A DNA stretch of 64,000 nt, taken from assembly GCF_002294725.1 (NCBI RefSeq), contig NZ_NSFT01000008.1, forward strand, positions 124,001-188,000, read 5' to 3'. Shown piece by piece: positions 18,392 to 27,724 of this stretch. The DNA is from Mesorhizobium sp. WSM4313 (GTDB lineage Bacteria; Pseudomonadota; Alphaproteobacteria; Rhizobiales; Rhizobiaceae). The notes beneath the pieces are model-generated. The model ran no database searches and was not told the DNA's origin. It saw nothing but the letters and a program-made list of their open reading frames with translations. Made by a program: the position numbers and the translations under genes. The stretch's first letter is position 1; each line of letters opens with the position of its first letter.

Positions 18392-19654
18392 TCATGTTCC
18401 CAGGCCGGCCGGTGCCTTGCTGGTTTGCTCGAAAGCAGGTCCCTCTGGGCCAGGTCCGGCGTCACCCGATTTTCCCGCCTCGCGGAATCGACGGGCAAAG
18501 ATCATCAAGCGCCGCGCGGTGTTGTTGCGCAAGCGGCGCAGCCGCCATTCAAGCCCCGTCTCGGTGGTTATCCGCTTTGCATAGATGCTGGCGCGCATAG
18601 CCCTGGCGTCGGCGGCGATCTTGGCAGGATCGTCGTAGAAGGCGCAGATCTTGTCGGCCGCCATGCCGGGCGTCTCGAGCCAGGCGGGGATATGCGTCGA
18701 GCTGAGGCAATAGACATCGGTCAGTACCCGGTGGATGCCGTCGCCTTGCGCCGGGCAGGTCGTGGCGAACGCATCGCCGATGAAGACGACACCGTCGCGC
18801 CGATGGCCCTGCGTCGTTGTCAGGCCGACCTGCCTCACCTCGACCTCGCTGGCGACGGCGAAGTTGCCGCATCGAGCCGCGATCTCCGGCATCAACTCCA
18901 GGAGCATTTTTTGGGGGTCCTCGCGGAACGACCGCACCCACGGATCGGCGACGGTCCGGTAGACGAACATGTTCGCGCGCACCCGCTCGCCGATCCGGAA
19001 GATGGTAAGAAAGGCAATGCGATCGGCGATCCGCCTTCCGTAGAAGGTGAGGGATGGCAAGCCGAATTCCTGCGGCGTGACCGCGAGATCGAACCCCAAC
19101 GTCAGCGAATGCGCCTTCGATTCCTCGACGCGCTCGACGCCGATCGCGCGCCGCACCGCCTCGCTATAGCCGGTGGCCACGACCAGCAGCCGGGCATCGA
19201 TCACGGAGCCGTCGGTGAGCACCAGCCGCTGCCGGTCCGGTCCCGTCGAGACCTCCGCGACCTTGCCGATCGTCAGCGGCACTTGCGGAGGCAGCGCCGC
19301 GCGCAGGCCGTTGACCAGCGGCGTGTAGGAAAAGGCGTACTCCCAGCTTTGCTTGCGCTCGAACTGCTGGCCGAAGCGGAAGACATGGATGTCTGTCATC
19401 GGGGTGACGAGAGACCTGAAAACCGGGCCGAGGCCGAGTTTCTCGAATAGTCCCATCTGCTCCGCCCGGGTTTTCTCGGCCCGGAATTCGTCATGGTGGA
19501 TACGATGCGGATCGATCAGCGCGATCTTGCGGCCCGCCTTGGCGAGCGACAGCGCCAGCACGGTTCCGGCGAGCCCCGCGCCGACGATCGCCACTTCGAC
19601 CTCGGCCTGGCCGGCCGGCACGGCGGGTGCTTCGCGGTCCTCTATGATGCTCAT
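18392..19654 (-). CDS. FAD-dependent monooxygenase/oxidoreductase in the polysaccharide locus
   Basis: A 420-residue single-component flavoprotein of the PHBH/geranylgeranyl-reductase-like fold. The FAD motif VAIVGAGLAGTVLALSLAKAG is at about residues 21-41; the second FAD motif GVVFIGDAFATTCPAQGDGI is near residue 290. The C-terminal 70 residues are Arg-rich helices. Its start overlaps the stop of the upstream transferase-like gene by 4 bases (ATGA), which implies a joint role, perhaps oxidation of a sugar, lipid carrier or decorating group. GGAG lies 7 bases upstream of the ATG. Function is inferred from fold and context only. Confidence 0.75.
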   Translation of the reverse strand: MSIIEDREAPAVPAGQAEVEVAIVGAGLAGTVLALSLAKAGRKIALIDPHRIHHDEFRAEKTRAEQMGLFEKLGLGPVFRSLVTPMTDIHVFRFGQQFERKQSWEYAFSYTPLVNGLRAALPPQVPLTIGKVAEVSTGPDRQRLVLTDGSVIDARLLVVATGYSEAVRRAIGVERVEESKAHSLTLGFDLAVTPQEFGLPSLTFYGRRIADRIAFLTIFRIGERVRANMFVYRTVADPWVRSFREDPQKMLLELMPEIAARCGNFAVASEVEVRQVGLTTTQGHRRDGVVFIGDAFATTCPAQGDGIHRVLTDVYCLSSTHIPAWLETPGMAADKICAFYDDPAKIAADARAMRASIYAKRITTETGLEWRLRRLRNNTARRLMIFARRFREAGKSGDAGPGPEGPAFEQTSKAPAGLGT

Positions 19655-21183
19655 TTGTGGTCTCCACGGCCCGCAGGCATGACGTCGCGCCGTTGGATCT
19701 GCTTCCAGCGGGGCGCCATTGCCGAACCATCTATGAATTCCAGCCCGCCCGCCTCGTTGAGCGTGTGCAGCTTGCGGCCGGTCCAGCCGGCACCGGGGTT
19801 GAGGATCGTTTCGACGACCTGACCAAAGCCGCTCTCGTCAAGCTGAGTGACGCGCGCTATGCCGAGCGCGGCGCCATAGCTCCTGCGGCAGTCCTGCACC
19901 GGGCGAAGGAGTTGGCCGCCGCGGCTGACCATGCGGCCCGCCGGCCGCGCCGAGGCGATGTCGATCATAACGGGGTTCTTCGGGTGCGGCGTCCACGGCC
20001 CGCGGAAATCCGGCGCCGACCACAGATGCAACTGGTCCGAGAAGGCGCCGCCGCCGTCGCGCACCGTGGCGAACATCCACCAGCGCCCGCCATGCTCGAC
20101 AAGCGTGGCGTCGCTGGCGATGATGTCCGACAGTAGCGTCGCTTCCTTGACCCAGCCGCCCGGGAAGGCGGTGGCGCGGTAGAGGTCGACGGTCCGGTTG
20201 GCGGAGCTTTCCGGCACCATCCACATCTGGCCGTCGCGCTCGAACACGAAGGGGTAGGAGAGGTGGTAGGGCAGCTCCAGAACCGGCTTCGGAGTGCCGA
20301 CTGGGCCGGACGGGCCAAACGCCACTGCCGACAGGATCGCCTTGCCGGTGCGGTGGATGTAGTCCTCGACGAACAGCGTCACCTGGCCGCGGTAAAGCAC
20401 CGGGAACGGGTCGGCGTAGAAGCGGCTGCCGTCGTCCGGCAAATCGCGCCAGCCGGATTGCGGATGGGCGCGCAGCTCGTAGAGATCCTTGCCGCCGGTC
20501 TCGCGCCAGCCGACCCGCCAATGCGGGGCGTTGTAGCACAGATGGTAGATCTGCTGGACGATGCGGCGTGCCGTCGCCTTGGCCGCACGCACACCGAGCT
20601 TCGTGGCCGACGGCATGGCTGGCGGCGCCGTCTCGGATGGCGGTTCGGGCAGCACCGGAAGCGATGAGCGGGCGGCGCCGTTGACCGCCGCGACGATCAG
20701 GCTGGCGCTGCGCGCCAGCATGTCCTGGAAGGAAGCCAGCGCGATCCCGTGATATTCGGTGCCGAGCCGTCCCTCGGCGACTGTCGCGCCGTTCTGTTCC
20801 AGGCGGGCCAGCGGCGTGCGGCCGGCAAGGATCAGCGCCAGGAGGGCCTCCTCGCCGCAGACGCCATCATAGGCGAGCCGCCAGACCCGTCTGCCCTGCG
20901 GCTCGACGTCGCCGATGAGATCGATTGTGAGGTCGGCCGGCGCGGACGCTCTCGCATGGCCGGCCAGTGCCGAAAGCGGCACACGCCCGGCCGTCCCATT
21001 GGCGGGCAGGCGATGGATCAGCGTCTCAAGCTGGAACAGCGCTTCGGCTTCGCGCGGCACGCCGCCCGCCGCCGGACGGCCGTCGACCGCAAGCTCCACG
21101 CCGGGCAGCAGCGACAACCGCTCGGCCAGCGCCACATGAAAAGCGCGCACGCAATCGCCGTCGAGGCGCAGGGTCAGGCGCAT
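19651..21183 (-). CDS. Predicted sugar/formyl transferase with C-terminal five-bladed propeller (GIPC-transferase-like)
   Basis: About 510 residues in two parts. The N-terminal 190 residues are formyltransferase-like (AYDGVCGEEALLALILAGRT) without clear catalytic motifs. From about residue 215 the protein has a beta-propeller pattern seen in glucosamine inositolphosphorylceramide transferase N-terminal and GH43/GH68-like domains (DGSRFYADPFPVLYRGQVTL, YHLSYPFVFERDGQMWMVPE, repeated blades). Such proteins often sit in exopolysaccharide clusters and are thought to transfer or trim sugars. It is coupled to the downstream flavoprotein. The start is uncertain (ATG 21183 or 21201), both with weak ribosome sites. 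Confidence 0.65.
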   Translation of the reverse strand: MRLTLRLDGDCVRAFHVALAERLSLLPGVELAVDGRPAAGGVPREAEALFQLETLIHRLPANGTAGRVPLSALAGHARASAPADLTIDLIGDVEPQGRRVWRLAYDGVCGEEALLALILAGRTPLARLEQNGATVAEGRLGTEYHGIALASFQDMLARSASLIVAAVNGAARSSLPVLPEPPSETAPPAMPSATKLGVRAAKATARRIVQQIYHLCYNAPHWRVGWRETGGKDLYELRAHPQSGWRDLPDDGSRFYADPFPVLYRGQVTLFVEDYIHRTGKAILSAVAFGPSGPVGTPKPVLELPYHLSYPFVFERDGQMWMVPESSANRTVDLYRATAFPGGWVKEATLLSDIIASDATLVEHGGRWWMFATVRDGGGAFSDQLHLWSAPDFRGPWTPHPKNPVMIDIASARPAGRMVSRGGQLLRPVQDCRRSYGAALGIARVTQLDESGFGQVVETILNPGAGWTGRKLHTLNEAGGLEFIDGSAMAPRWKQIQRRDVMPAGRGDHK

Positions 21184-21422
21184 CGCCAGCCCCGGGCACA
21201 TCCGGTGCCGCCGACCCGGCTGGCCAGATCAAATTCCCGCCGCATGCGCACGATGTCTCCAATTTAGGCTGCACTTAGATTCTACTGCGTTGGTGCAAAC
21301 TTCGTGCCAGAGCGGCCTCAATTTATGAACATAATTAACAGTGTTTTAATCGTTGCCGGGAATAGCTAGACCAACGCCGCATTTCTCGTTTGCCGGCCGA
21401 TGGAGCGTTCTCGGAGCGACCT

Positions 21423-23516
21423 TTGCAATCACCCCTGCTCATGGTGCCTCAGCAGAACGCTCCGGAGGCGATCGCGCCGGCGCCGGCCTATCACGCGCCT
21501 GCGCCCGCGCCTGCCACGGTCGAGCTTGGCGATCTCGGCCGCATCCTGCTGCACCGCCGCAAGCTGATCTTCGCCACCGTCGCGTTGCTCACTATCGCGA
21601 CGCTGATCTACGCCTTTCTGACACCGGCGCTTTATTCCTCGACGGCGCAGATCATCATCGATCCGCAAGACCTCCAGGTCGTCACCAACGATGTCAATCC
21701 CAGCCGCATCTCGCCCGATGGCGGCATCACTCAGGTCGAAAGCCAGGTGAGTGTGGCGCAATCGAACGGCGTCCTGCTGCGCGCCATCAAGGCGACCAAC
21801 CTGACCGAGAACCTGGACTTCAACGGGCAGGGCGGGCTCGGCGGCTGGCTGGGCATGTTCTTCGGCGCCAGCGACGGCGATAGGACGGCTGAAACGCTCG
21901 ACGCGCTGCGCCGCCGCCTGGCGGTGAAGCGAGACGACAAGGTGCTGGTGCTCAACATCATCATCACGGCCAAGAGCGCCGACCTAGCGGCCGAACTCGC
22001 CAACGCCATCGCGCAGGCCTATCTCGACGACCAGGCCGAAGCGCGTTCGAAGGCCGCCGCCGACGCCTCCGACGCGATCAGCGCCCGGCTGGAAGACCAG
22101 CGCAAGCGCGTCGAGCAGGCTGCCAACGCCGTCGAGACCTACAAGGCCGAGCACAACATGGTGATGGCGGCCGGCAATTTGGTCAGCGATCAGGAACTGA
22201 CCGACCTCAACACGCAATTGACAGCCGCCCAGACCCGTACCGCGCAGCTCAAGGCGCAGGTCGACCAGCTGCGCCGGCAGGGCGGCGCGCCGGACGCGAC
22301 CTCCGAGGCGATGCGCTCGCCAGTCATTGCGAGCCTCAGGGCGCAGGAGGCGACGCTGGTCGACCAGATATCGCAATTCGGCACCGAGCTCGGGCCACGC
22401 CACCCCTCGATGATCTCCGCGCAGCAGCAGCTCAGCGATCTGCGCAAGCTGATTTCGCGTGAGCTCGGCCGCCTCGTCACCGCCGCCGAGACCGATTACG
22501 AGCGCGCGTCGGCCAACCAGAAGGCCCTGGAGGCCAAGGTGGCGTCCCTGAAAGGCAAGTCGCTCGACACCGACCAGGCCTCGGTGAGGCTGCGCGAGCT
22601 GCAGCGCGATCTCGATGCCGTGCGCACCGTCTACGCCAATTACCTGCAACGCGCCCAGGAAACGCGCGAGCAGACCAACGTCAACAGCACCAATGCCCGC
22701 ATCATCTCTGAGGCGATGCCGGCGCTGAAGAAGAGCTGGCCGCCGAAGGGGCTGCTTATCTTCGGCGCCATCTTCGGCGGGCTGGCGCTGGGCATCGGCA
22801 TGGCGCTGATCGCCGAATATCTGTCGCCAACCGTGCTGTCCGCCAACCAGATGCAGTCGGCCATCGAGGCGCCGGTGCTGGGCGTTCTGCCGGGCAGGGG
22901 GCGCCGCCGCTCCGGCGCTGCCGCCCAGAAGACCGACGCCGTGGCCGGGCTCGCGCTGCAGCGCATCGCCGCCGCCACCAGGCGCCCGCCGGACTGGCCG
23001 CTGGTACCCTCCATCCTGGTGGCGTCGCCACCCGAGGATAAGGCTGAGCGGTCGAGGGTGGCATGGCAGCTCGCCAACGCGGCGGCGGCCAGGGGGCGCC
23101 GCGTGCTGTTCATCGACATCAATGCCGGCAAGGGCCAGAAGGACCCGCAGCCCGGCGTGCTCGACGTGCTGCGCGGCGAATATCCGCTCGACGCGGTCAG
23201 CCGCTATGCACCGGGCAGTTCCGTGGCGCTGGTCAGCCGGGGGCGGCCGACCGCGGTGTTCCAGGAAGCGCAGGCGCTCTATTTCGCCCATCGGATGTTG
23301 GCCGAGGCCAATCACAGCTTCGAGCTCGTCGTCATCGACGGCGGCGCGCTGGCGGACGACCTCAACGTCCTGCCGCTGGTCGCCATGGCCGACGAGATCC
23401 TACTCGTCGCCAGGCTGAATGCGACGCCGATGCGCGACGTCGCCGCGACCTCGGAAGCGGTCTCCGTCATGGGGCGGCTGCCGACCGGCGCCATGCTGGT
23501 CGACGAGGCGGCCTGA
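21423..23516 (+). CDS. Wzz/GumC-type exopolysaccharide chain-length protein with degenerate kinase domain
   Basis: Polysaccharide co-polymerase, about 697 residues. N-terminal Ala/Pro-rich tail, TM1 in IFATVALLTIATLIYAFLTP, Wzz region (YSSTAQIIIDPQDLQVV), long periplasmic coiled coil (about 190-430) and TM2 in GLLIFGAIFGGLALGIG. The C-terminal BY-kinase-like domain has Walker A' VLFIDI but no GKS/T where Walker A should be (SPPEDKAERSRVAW), and no tyrosine cluster, so it is probably not an active kinase. TTG 21423 has GGAG 6 bases upstream; ATG 21441 and TTG 21390 are alternatives. It is divergent from the transferase gene across an AT-rich 240-base gap. Confidence 0.85.
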   Translation: MQSPLLMVPQQNAPEAIAPAPAYHAPAPAPATVELGDLGRILLHRRKLIFATVALLTIATLIYAFLTPALYSSTAQIIIDPQDLQVVTNDVNPSRISPDGGITQVESQVSVAQSNGVLLRAIKATNLTENLDFNGQGGLGGWLGMFFGASDGDRTAETLDALRRRLAVKRDDKVLVLNIIITAKSADLAAELANAIAQAYLDDQAEARSKAAADASDAISARLEDQRKRVEQAANAVETYKAEHNMVMAAGNLVSDQELTDLNTQLTAAQTRTAQLKAQVDQLRRQGGAPDATSEAMRSPVIASLRAQEATLVDQISQFGTELGPRHPSMISAQQQLSDLRKLISRELGRLVTAAETDYERASANQKALEAKVASLKGKSLDTDQASVRLRELQRDLDAVRTVYANYLQRAQETREQTNVNSTNARIISEAMPALKKSWPPKGLLIFGAIFGGLALGIGMALIAEYLSPTVLSANQMQSAIEAPVLGVLPGRGRRRSGAAAQKTDAVAGLALQRIAAATRRPPDWPLVPSILVASPPEDKAERSRVAWQLANAAAARGRRVLFIDINAGKGQKDPQPGVLDVLRGEYPLDAVSRYAPGSSVALVSRGRPTAVFQEAQALYFAHRMLAEANHSFELVVIDGGALADDLNVLPLVAMADEILLVARLNATPMRDVAATSEAVSVMGRLPTGAMLVDEAA

Positions 23517-23517
23517 C

Positions 23518-24891
23518 ATGGCCTCGATCCTGGCTGGTACCGCCCGGCCTGTTTCGGCTTCGGGCTATGGCATGGCGGGCCCGCGCACTGTCCCAGTCGA
23601 CACGCTGACCCGTCTTGGCCTGACTATCGCGGTGCTGCTTCTGTTTTCCGTCTCCGGCGGCATGCTGTGGCTCGCAGGCTATAATTACGACGGCTTGCAA
23701 GGCAGTCCGCTGAGCAAGATCCACCCTTCCACCTATCTCTTCGTGCTCGTCTTCGTCTGGCGCTCCTGCATCTTCGGCAATCCGGTCGGCTATGTGATCC
23801 ATGTCACGAACAGGCGGCCGGCCACGATGCTGATGGCGGTGATCTCGACCGTGCTTCTCTTCGTCGTCATCCTCAGGCAGCGCCCCGGCATGGCCGGCAT
23901 GATCGACACTTTCGTCGCCCCGGCGCTGATCGTGCTGCTGCTGAGCGAGGATGACGAGAAGACCTTTGCCTGGCTGCAGGCGGTCATCCATGTCGTCATG
24001 ACGGCGAACGCGCTGCTGGCGCTGTTCGAGTTCGGCACCAAACATCTGGTGTTCCCCTACAGGTTCGACGGCGCGGTGTTCGTCAACGATCTGCGCTCCA
24101 CCGCGCTGCAGGGGCACCCGCTCTCCAATGCCACGGTCACCTCGATCTATGTGCTGTCGCTGCTATCCGGCTCGCGTTCCCTGTCGACGCCGCTCAGGCT
24201 GGCGCTTGTCGGCCTGCAGTTCTGCGCACTGGTCGCCTTCGGCGGCCGCTCGGGCATGGTGCTGACGATCCTGCTCAGCGGCGTTTATTTGCTGATCCAG
24301 GGCCTGGCGCAGCTCAGCACCGGACGCGTCAACCTCTTGGGCGCCGCGCTGGCGATCATCCTCGCCGCGCTGCTGCCGCTGGCCATCGCGCTTGCCGGCT
24401 ATTACGGCTTCTTCGACGCGCTGCTCGAACGTTTCGTCTCCGACAGCGGCAGCGCCAACGCCCGCGTCGAGATGTTCGATCTCTTCAGGCATCTGGAATT
24501 GCGCGACCTGATCGTCGGGCCCGATGTCGACCTGCTCGACAGCATGCGCCGCATCACCGGCCTTGAGCAAGGCATCGAGAACCCGATCCTGCGCCTGACG
24601 CTCTACCAGGGAGCGTTCTTCACGCTTTTGATCTTCTTCGGCTTCGCGCTGTTCATGCACGAGGTCGCGCGCCGCTGCCATTCGGGCATCTGGCTGCCGA
24701 TGCTGGGTTGGCTCATCCTGCTCAACACCTCCGAAAGCATCGCCTCCAAGACGACGCTGATGACCAAATTCGTGGTCATCGCGCTGGCGCTTTATCGGCC
24801 GGCGAGGCCTGTTGCGCGTCAAAGGACGCAGGCGAAGGAACGCGGCGAGTCTCGCTACGCATTCGCCGCCAGATGGAAACCAAACTCTTAG
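23518..24891 (+). CDS. Polysaccharide polymerase, Wzy/VpsF-like (O-antigen-ligase fold)
   Basis: A 457-residue inner-membrane protein with 10-12 hydrophobic segments and a periplasmic loop, of the VpsF/Wzy class that polymerises lipid-linked repeat units. Segments such as LCALVAFGGRSGMVLTILL match conserved RxG-type features of polymerases and ligases. The ATG follows the chain-length gene stop (TGA 23514-23516) after one base, so the two are coupled, as expected for a polymerase and its length regulator. Specificity is not inferable. Confidence 0.8.
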   Translation: MASILAGTARPVSASGYGMAGPRTVPVDTLTRLGLTIAVLLLFSVSGGMLWLAGYNYDGLQGSPLSKIHPSTYLFVLVFVWRSCIFGNPVGYVIHVTNRRPATMLMAVISTVLLFVVILRQRPGMAGMIDTFVAPALIVLLLSEDDEKTFAWLQAVIHVVMTANALLALFEFGTKHLVFPYRFDGAVFVNDLRSTALQGHPLSNATVTSIYVLSLLSGSRSLSTPLRLALVGLQFCALVAFGGRSGMVLTILLSGVYLLIQGLAQLSTGRVNLLGAALAIILAALLPLAIALAGYYGFFDALLERFVSDSGSANARVEMFDLFRHLELRDLIVGPDVDLLDSMRRITGLEQGIENPILRLTLYQGAFFTLLIFFGFALFMHEVARRCHSGIWLPMLGWLILLNTSESIASKTTLMTKFVVIALALYRPARPVARQRTQAKERGESRYAFAARWKPNS

Positions 24892-24913
24892 CGCGGTTTG
24901 GTGATTCAGCAAG

Positions 24914-26185
24914 TCAAGCGCGCGGCATCCTCAGCCCGAGCGCCTCGACCATCGCGGGATCGAGCGCGCGCGTGGTGTCGTCCATCATGCCCATGCCGTC
25001 GAACAGGTCCCAGAACGCCCAGGCAAAGCCGAATGCCTCGGCGCTCTGCCGAACATCGCCGATGTAGCGGGCGCGGTCCGGGTTGGGCGCGGCTGTGTAT
25101 CGTGCATCGGTTCGCAACGCGCCGAACTCGCCCATGATGATGCGCTCGCGCGCGACGCCATGGGTCTGCGCCCAGTCACTCACCTGCTTGAGGTAGCGGT
25201 CGATGAAGCGGCGGTCGGGCTGCGCATCGAAATAGACCTTTAGCACCTTCTCTGTCTCGGCATAGGCGGCCTTCTTGGCTTCGTTGGACCTCTCGGAATC
25301 CTGCGCCATCCTTGTCCTGACAGAGGCCAGCGTTCTTTCCAGCGTCCCGGCGGAGGCTGGCCACGGCACATTGTTCAGCGCCCGGTAGACCGGCTCGCGC
25401 ATCCACGGCGCGCCTTGATGGCTGAACAGGTACGGCTCGTAGAAGTGGAACGTGAACAGGATCGGCTCGAAGGCCGCCAGCGGCGCCGGATCGAGCGCGG
25501 CGAGGCCCCGCACCATCGAGCCGCAGCCGCCGGTGGCGAGCAGCGGCAGGTTGCGCGCCGAGACCCGAGCCGCGCTCAGCAGAGCCGCCTGCACCTTGGG
25601 CCACAGCCCGGAGGAGCAATCCTGCGGCGGCTCGTTGATCGGCTCCAGCGCTATCCTGCCGGGCGCCATGTCCGCCAGCATGCCGGCAACCTCGCCGACG
25701 AAGACCCGGTAGCGCGCGAATTCCGGCGCGCCGGTGCTGGAATACATGCGATCGGGATTCCAGTAATGTGTGGCGCCGTTGGCCTGTATATTGACGATGA
25801 CGCCGAGATCGGCGCTGAGCGCTGCCTCGACCGCCGCGCTCAGCATCGCCATGAGGTCGGCGCGCTGGCCCGCGTCGGCGGCCAGGAACGGCCCCGGATC
25901 GACAGGCAGGCGGATGAAGTCGAGCCCGCTGGCGCGCAGCCGGGCAAGGTCGGCCGGCGTCGGCACCGGCCGTTGCGACTGGAAAGGCGGCCAGTCATAG
26001 TCGGTGCGGGGTGCAGGAAATTCGCGCGTCAGCGCAAACCAGGGCCAGGTATTGACGCCGCGCCTGAAAGGCCATGCGCCAGCGGCACGCGCTGGAAATG
26101 ACAGTGGCGGAAGCGTGCTCGCCAGCGGGGCTATTGCCGCGGCCAGCGCCGCGCCGAGAATCCGGCGGCGCGACCAACCGGTCAT
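24914..26185 (-). CDS. Glycoside hydrolase family 5 (cellulase-like), Tat-exported
   Basis: A 423-residue secreted glycosidase. The N-terminus SRRRILGAALAAAIAPLAS is a twin-arginine-type signal ending near PARAAG. The GH5 acid/base Glu is in IALEPINEPP (near residue 180) and the nucleophile Glu in IIMGEFGALR (near residue 350). In polysaccharide loci such enzymes trim or release the polymer, and the product may be a beta-linked glucan or heteropolymer. Its start overlaps the upstream glycosyltransferase stop by 4 bases (ATGA), which ties it to the locus. Confidence 0.85.
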   Translation of the reverse strand: MTGWSRRRILGAALAAAIAPLASTLPPLSFPARAAGAWPFRRGVNTWPWFALTREFPAPRTDYDWPPFQSQRPVPTPADLARLRASGLDFIRLPVDPGPFLAADAGQRADLMAMLSAAVEAALSADLGVIVNIQANGATHYWNPDRMYSSTGAPEFARYRVFVGEVAGMLADMAPGRIALEPINEPPQDCSSGLWPKVQAALLSAARVSARNLPLLATGGCGSMVRGLAALDPAPLAAFEPILFTFHFYEPYLFSHQGAPWMREPVYRALNNVPWPASAGTLERTLASVRTRMAQDSERSNEAKKAAYAETEKVLKVYFDAQPDRRFIDRYLKQVSDWAQTHGVARERIIMGEFGALRTDARYTAAPNPDRARYIGDVRQSAEAFGFAWAFWDLFDGMGMMDDTTRALDPAMVEALGLRMPRA

Positions 26186-27369
26186 GCGTGCTTGGCGCGG
26201 TCGGCTTTCGCCGGCGCGGCGGTGGTGACGCCGAGTTGCCGCAGCGCTTCCTTCTCGTAGGCAATGAGCACGTCTTCCCAGCGGAAAGCCTCGCGGGCCC
26301 GCGTTCGCGCCGCCTTGCTGCAGCCCGCCACCAGCGCGTCGTCGGCCAGCGCCTCGTCGATCCGCTGGCTCAGGCTGTCGGCATCGCTGAAGTAGATCGC
26401 CGCCTCGCCGGCGACCCAGCGATTGTAGCGGTTGTCATGCGCGATCACCATGTTGCCGGCGGCAAGCGCCTCGACCAGCGAGGGATTGGTGCCGCCCACT
26501 GTGTGGCCGTGCATATAGGCGCGCGCGTGGTAGCGCAGCGCCTGCACCGTCGCCTGATCGTAGATCGCGCCGGGCATGATCACCGTGCTGCCTGCCGCCG
26601 CGCGCACGGCGCGGTGGTAGGGAATGTCGTCGTTGAGCGTGCCGAGCACCACCAGCTTCATGTCGCCGCGATCGCGGCTGCGGAAGGCTTCGATGATCGG
26701 CAGGATGTTGTTGTCGGGTTCGATCCGCGCGATCGAGACCAGATATTTGCCTGGCTCGAGCCCGAGCGCGCGAACGGGTTCTTCCGGCGCTGAGGTCACC
26801 GGGTCCGCGCCATAGGCGATCGTGGCGATGGAGCCGCGCGGCCGCCTTGTTGCCAGATGGTCGGCGATCGCCGGGTGATCGGCGATGAGCCGATGCGAGA
26901 CCCAGGCGGCGATCCATTCATTGAGCCAGAACCAGCTGCGCGCCGCCGGCCCCCATTTCGGCCGCCGCCACTCGATGCCGTCCATATTGGTGATGATCTT
27001 GCGCCGCATGAGCCTGAGCCAGGTCAGGAACACCGCGCCATTGTAGCCGAGCACCAGGCACACGCCCGGCCGCCTGGCGGCGTTGAGCACGCATTGCCAG
27101 TCGAATTCCAGTGTCGCGCGGGGACCCTTGGAGGCCACCTCGATGGTGATGAGCTCTATCCCGCGCCAGGTCTCGCTCGTCACCCTTTGCCCGACGCGCC
27201 CGACCTCCTTTTGGCAGTAGACGCCGACCTTCCAGCCGCGTCCGGCCAGGAAAAGTGCCAGCCGCTCGGCGAAGGTTTCAAAGCCGCCGTGAGAAGCCGG
27301 AATGCCGCGCGTCCCCAGGATCAGGATCGAAGGCTTTTCGATCAGGGTGGAAGGTCGTTCCGGTTTCAA
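26182..27369 (-). CDS. Glycosyltransferase with DUF1972 N-terminal domain (GT4-like)
   Basis: A 395-residue cytoplasmic glycosyltransferase. The N-terminal DUF1972 signature is LGTRGIPASHGGFETFAERL (about 18-37); the C-terminal GT-B half has the nucleotide-sugar segment IARIEPDNNILPIIEAF and the E-x7-E motif in NPSLVEALAAGNMVIAHDN. DUF1972 enzymes include rhamnosyltransferases of capsule and EPS synthesis, so addition of a deoxysugar is plausible but not proven. First gene of a two-gene minus-strand unit with the GH5 enzyme. Confidence 0.85.
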   Translation of the reverse strand: MKPERPSTLIEKPSILILGTRGIPASHGGFETFAERLALFLAGRGWKVGVYCQKEVGRVGQRVTSETWRGIELITIEVASKGPRATLEFDWQCVLNAARRPGVCLVLGYNGAVFLTWLRLMRRKIITNMDGIEWRRPKWGPAARSWFWLNEWIAAWVSHRLIADHPAIADHLATRRPRGSIATIAYGADPVTSAPEEPVRALGLEPGKYLVSIARIEPDNNILPIIEAFRSRDRGDMKLVVLGTLNDDIPYHRAVRAAAGSTVIMPGAIYDQATVQALRYHARAYMHGHTVGGTNPSLVEALAAGNMVIAHDNRYNRWVAGEAAIYFSDADSLSQRIDEALADDALVAGCSKAARTRAREAFRWEDVLIAYEKEALRQLGVTTAAPAKADRAKHA

Positions 27370-27724
27370 AATAAAGGAATCCCCAGGGTCCGGTCATAGT
27401 TGTTGTTACGGCAATGACACGCCCAGCAACTTCCGTGCCAGGGTACCCCCAAGGGCGAATATTCACATGAAGGTGTAAAATTTCTCTTCAAGCTACATGG
27501 CTTGCTTCATCATCGGTCAACTTTCGCGACGTATCTGTATCGATATGGGGCACGGCTGGGGTTCCTGCGTCGCGGCCGGACATTCGAGACCCGGCACGAT
27601 CCTTGCTCCCGGCCTGCAGTGGCCATCGCCGGGTAGAGCGGCGTGCGGATTTGGCATGAAGTTCCTTCCGCGCTTGAAAGGTCCGGTGCTGAGCGGACTC
27701 GGGGTGCAAGGTGGAAAGATAGCA
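27370..27724. promoter_or_regulatory. Divergent intergenic region of the polysaccharide locus
   Basis: This 355-base gap separates two divergent glycosyltransferase genes and is the likely promoter region for both. Its 27400-27500 part is AT-richer than its surroundings (for example GTGTAAAATTTCTCTTC). I found no convincing hexamer pair or palindrome. An open frame continues upstream from the plus-strand gene through part of the gap, but it has no family match and I do not treat it as coding. Confidence 0.35.

Noticed and set aside
27497..27724. 76-residue N-terminal extension of the family 4 glycosyltransferase
   Set aside because: The family fold begins exactly at MRIACVHQG (27725), which has its own ribosome site; the extension looks non-coding.
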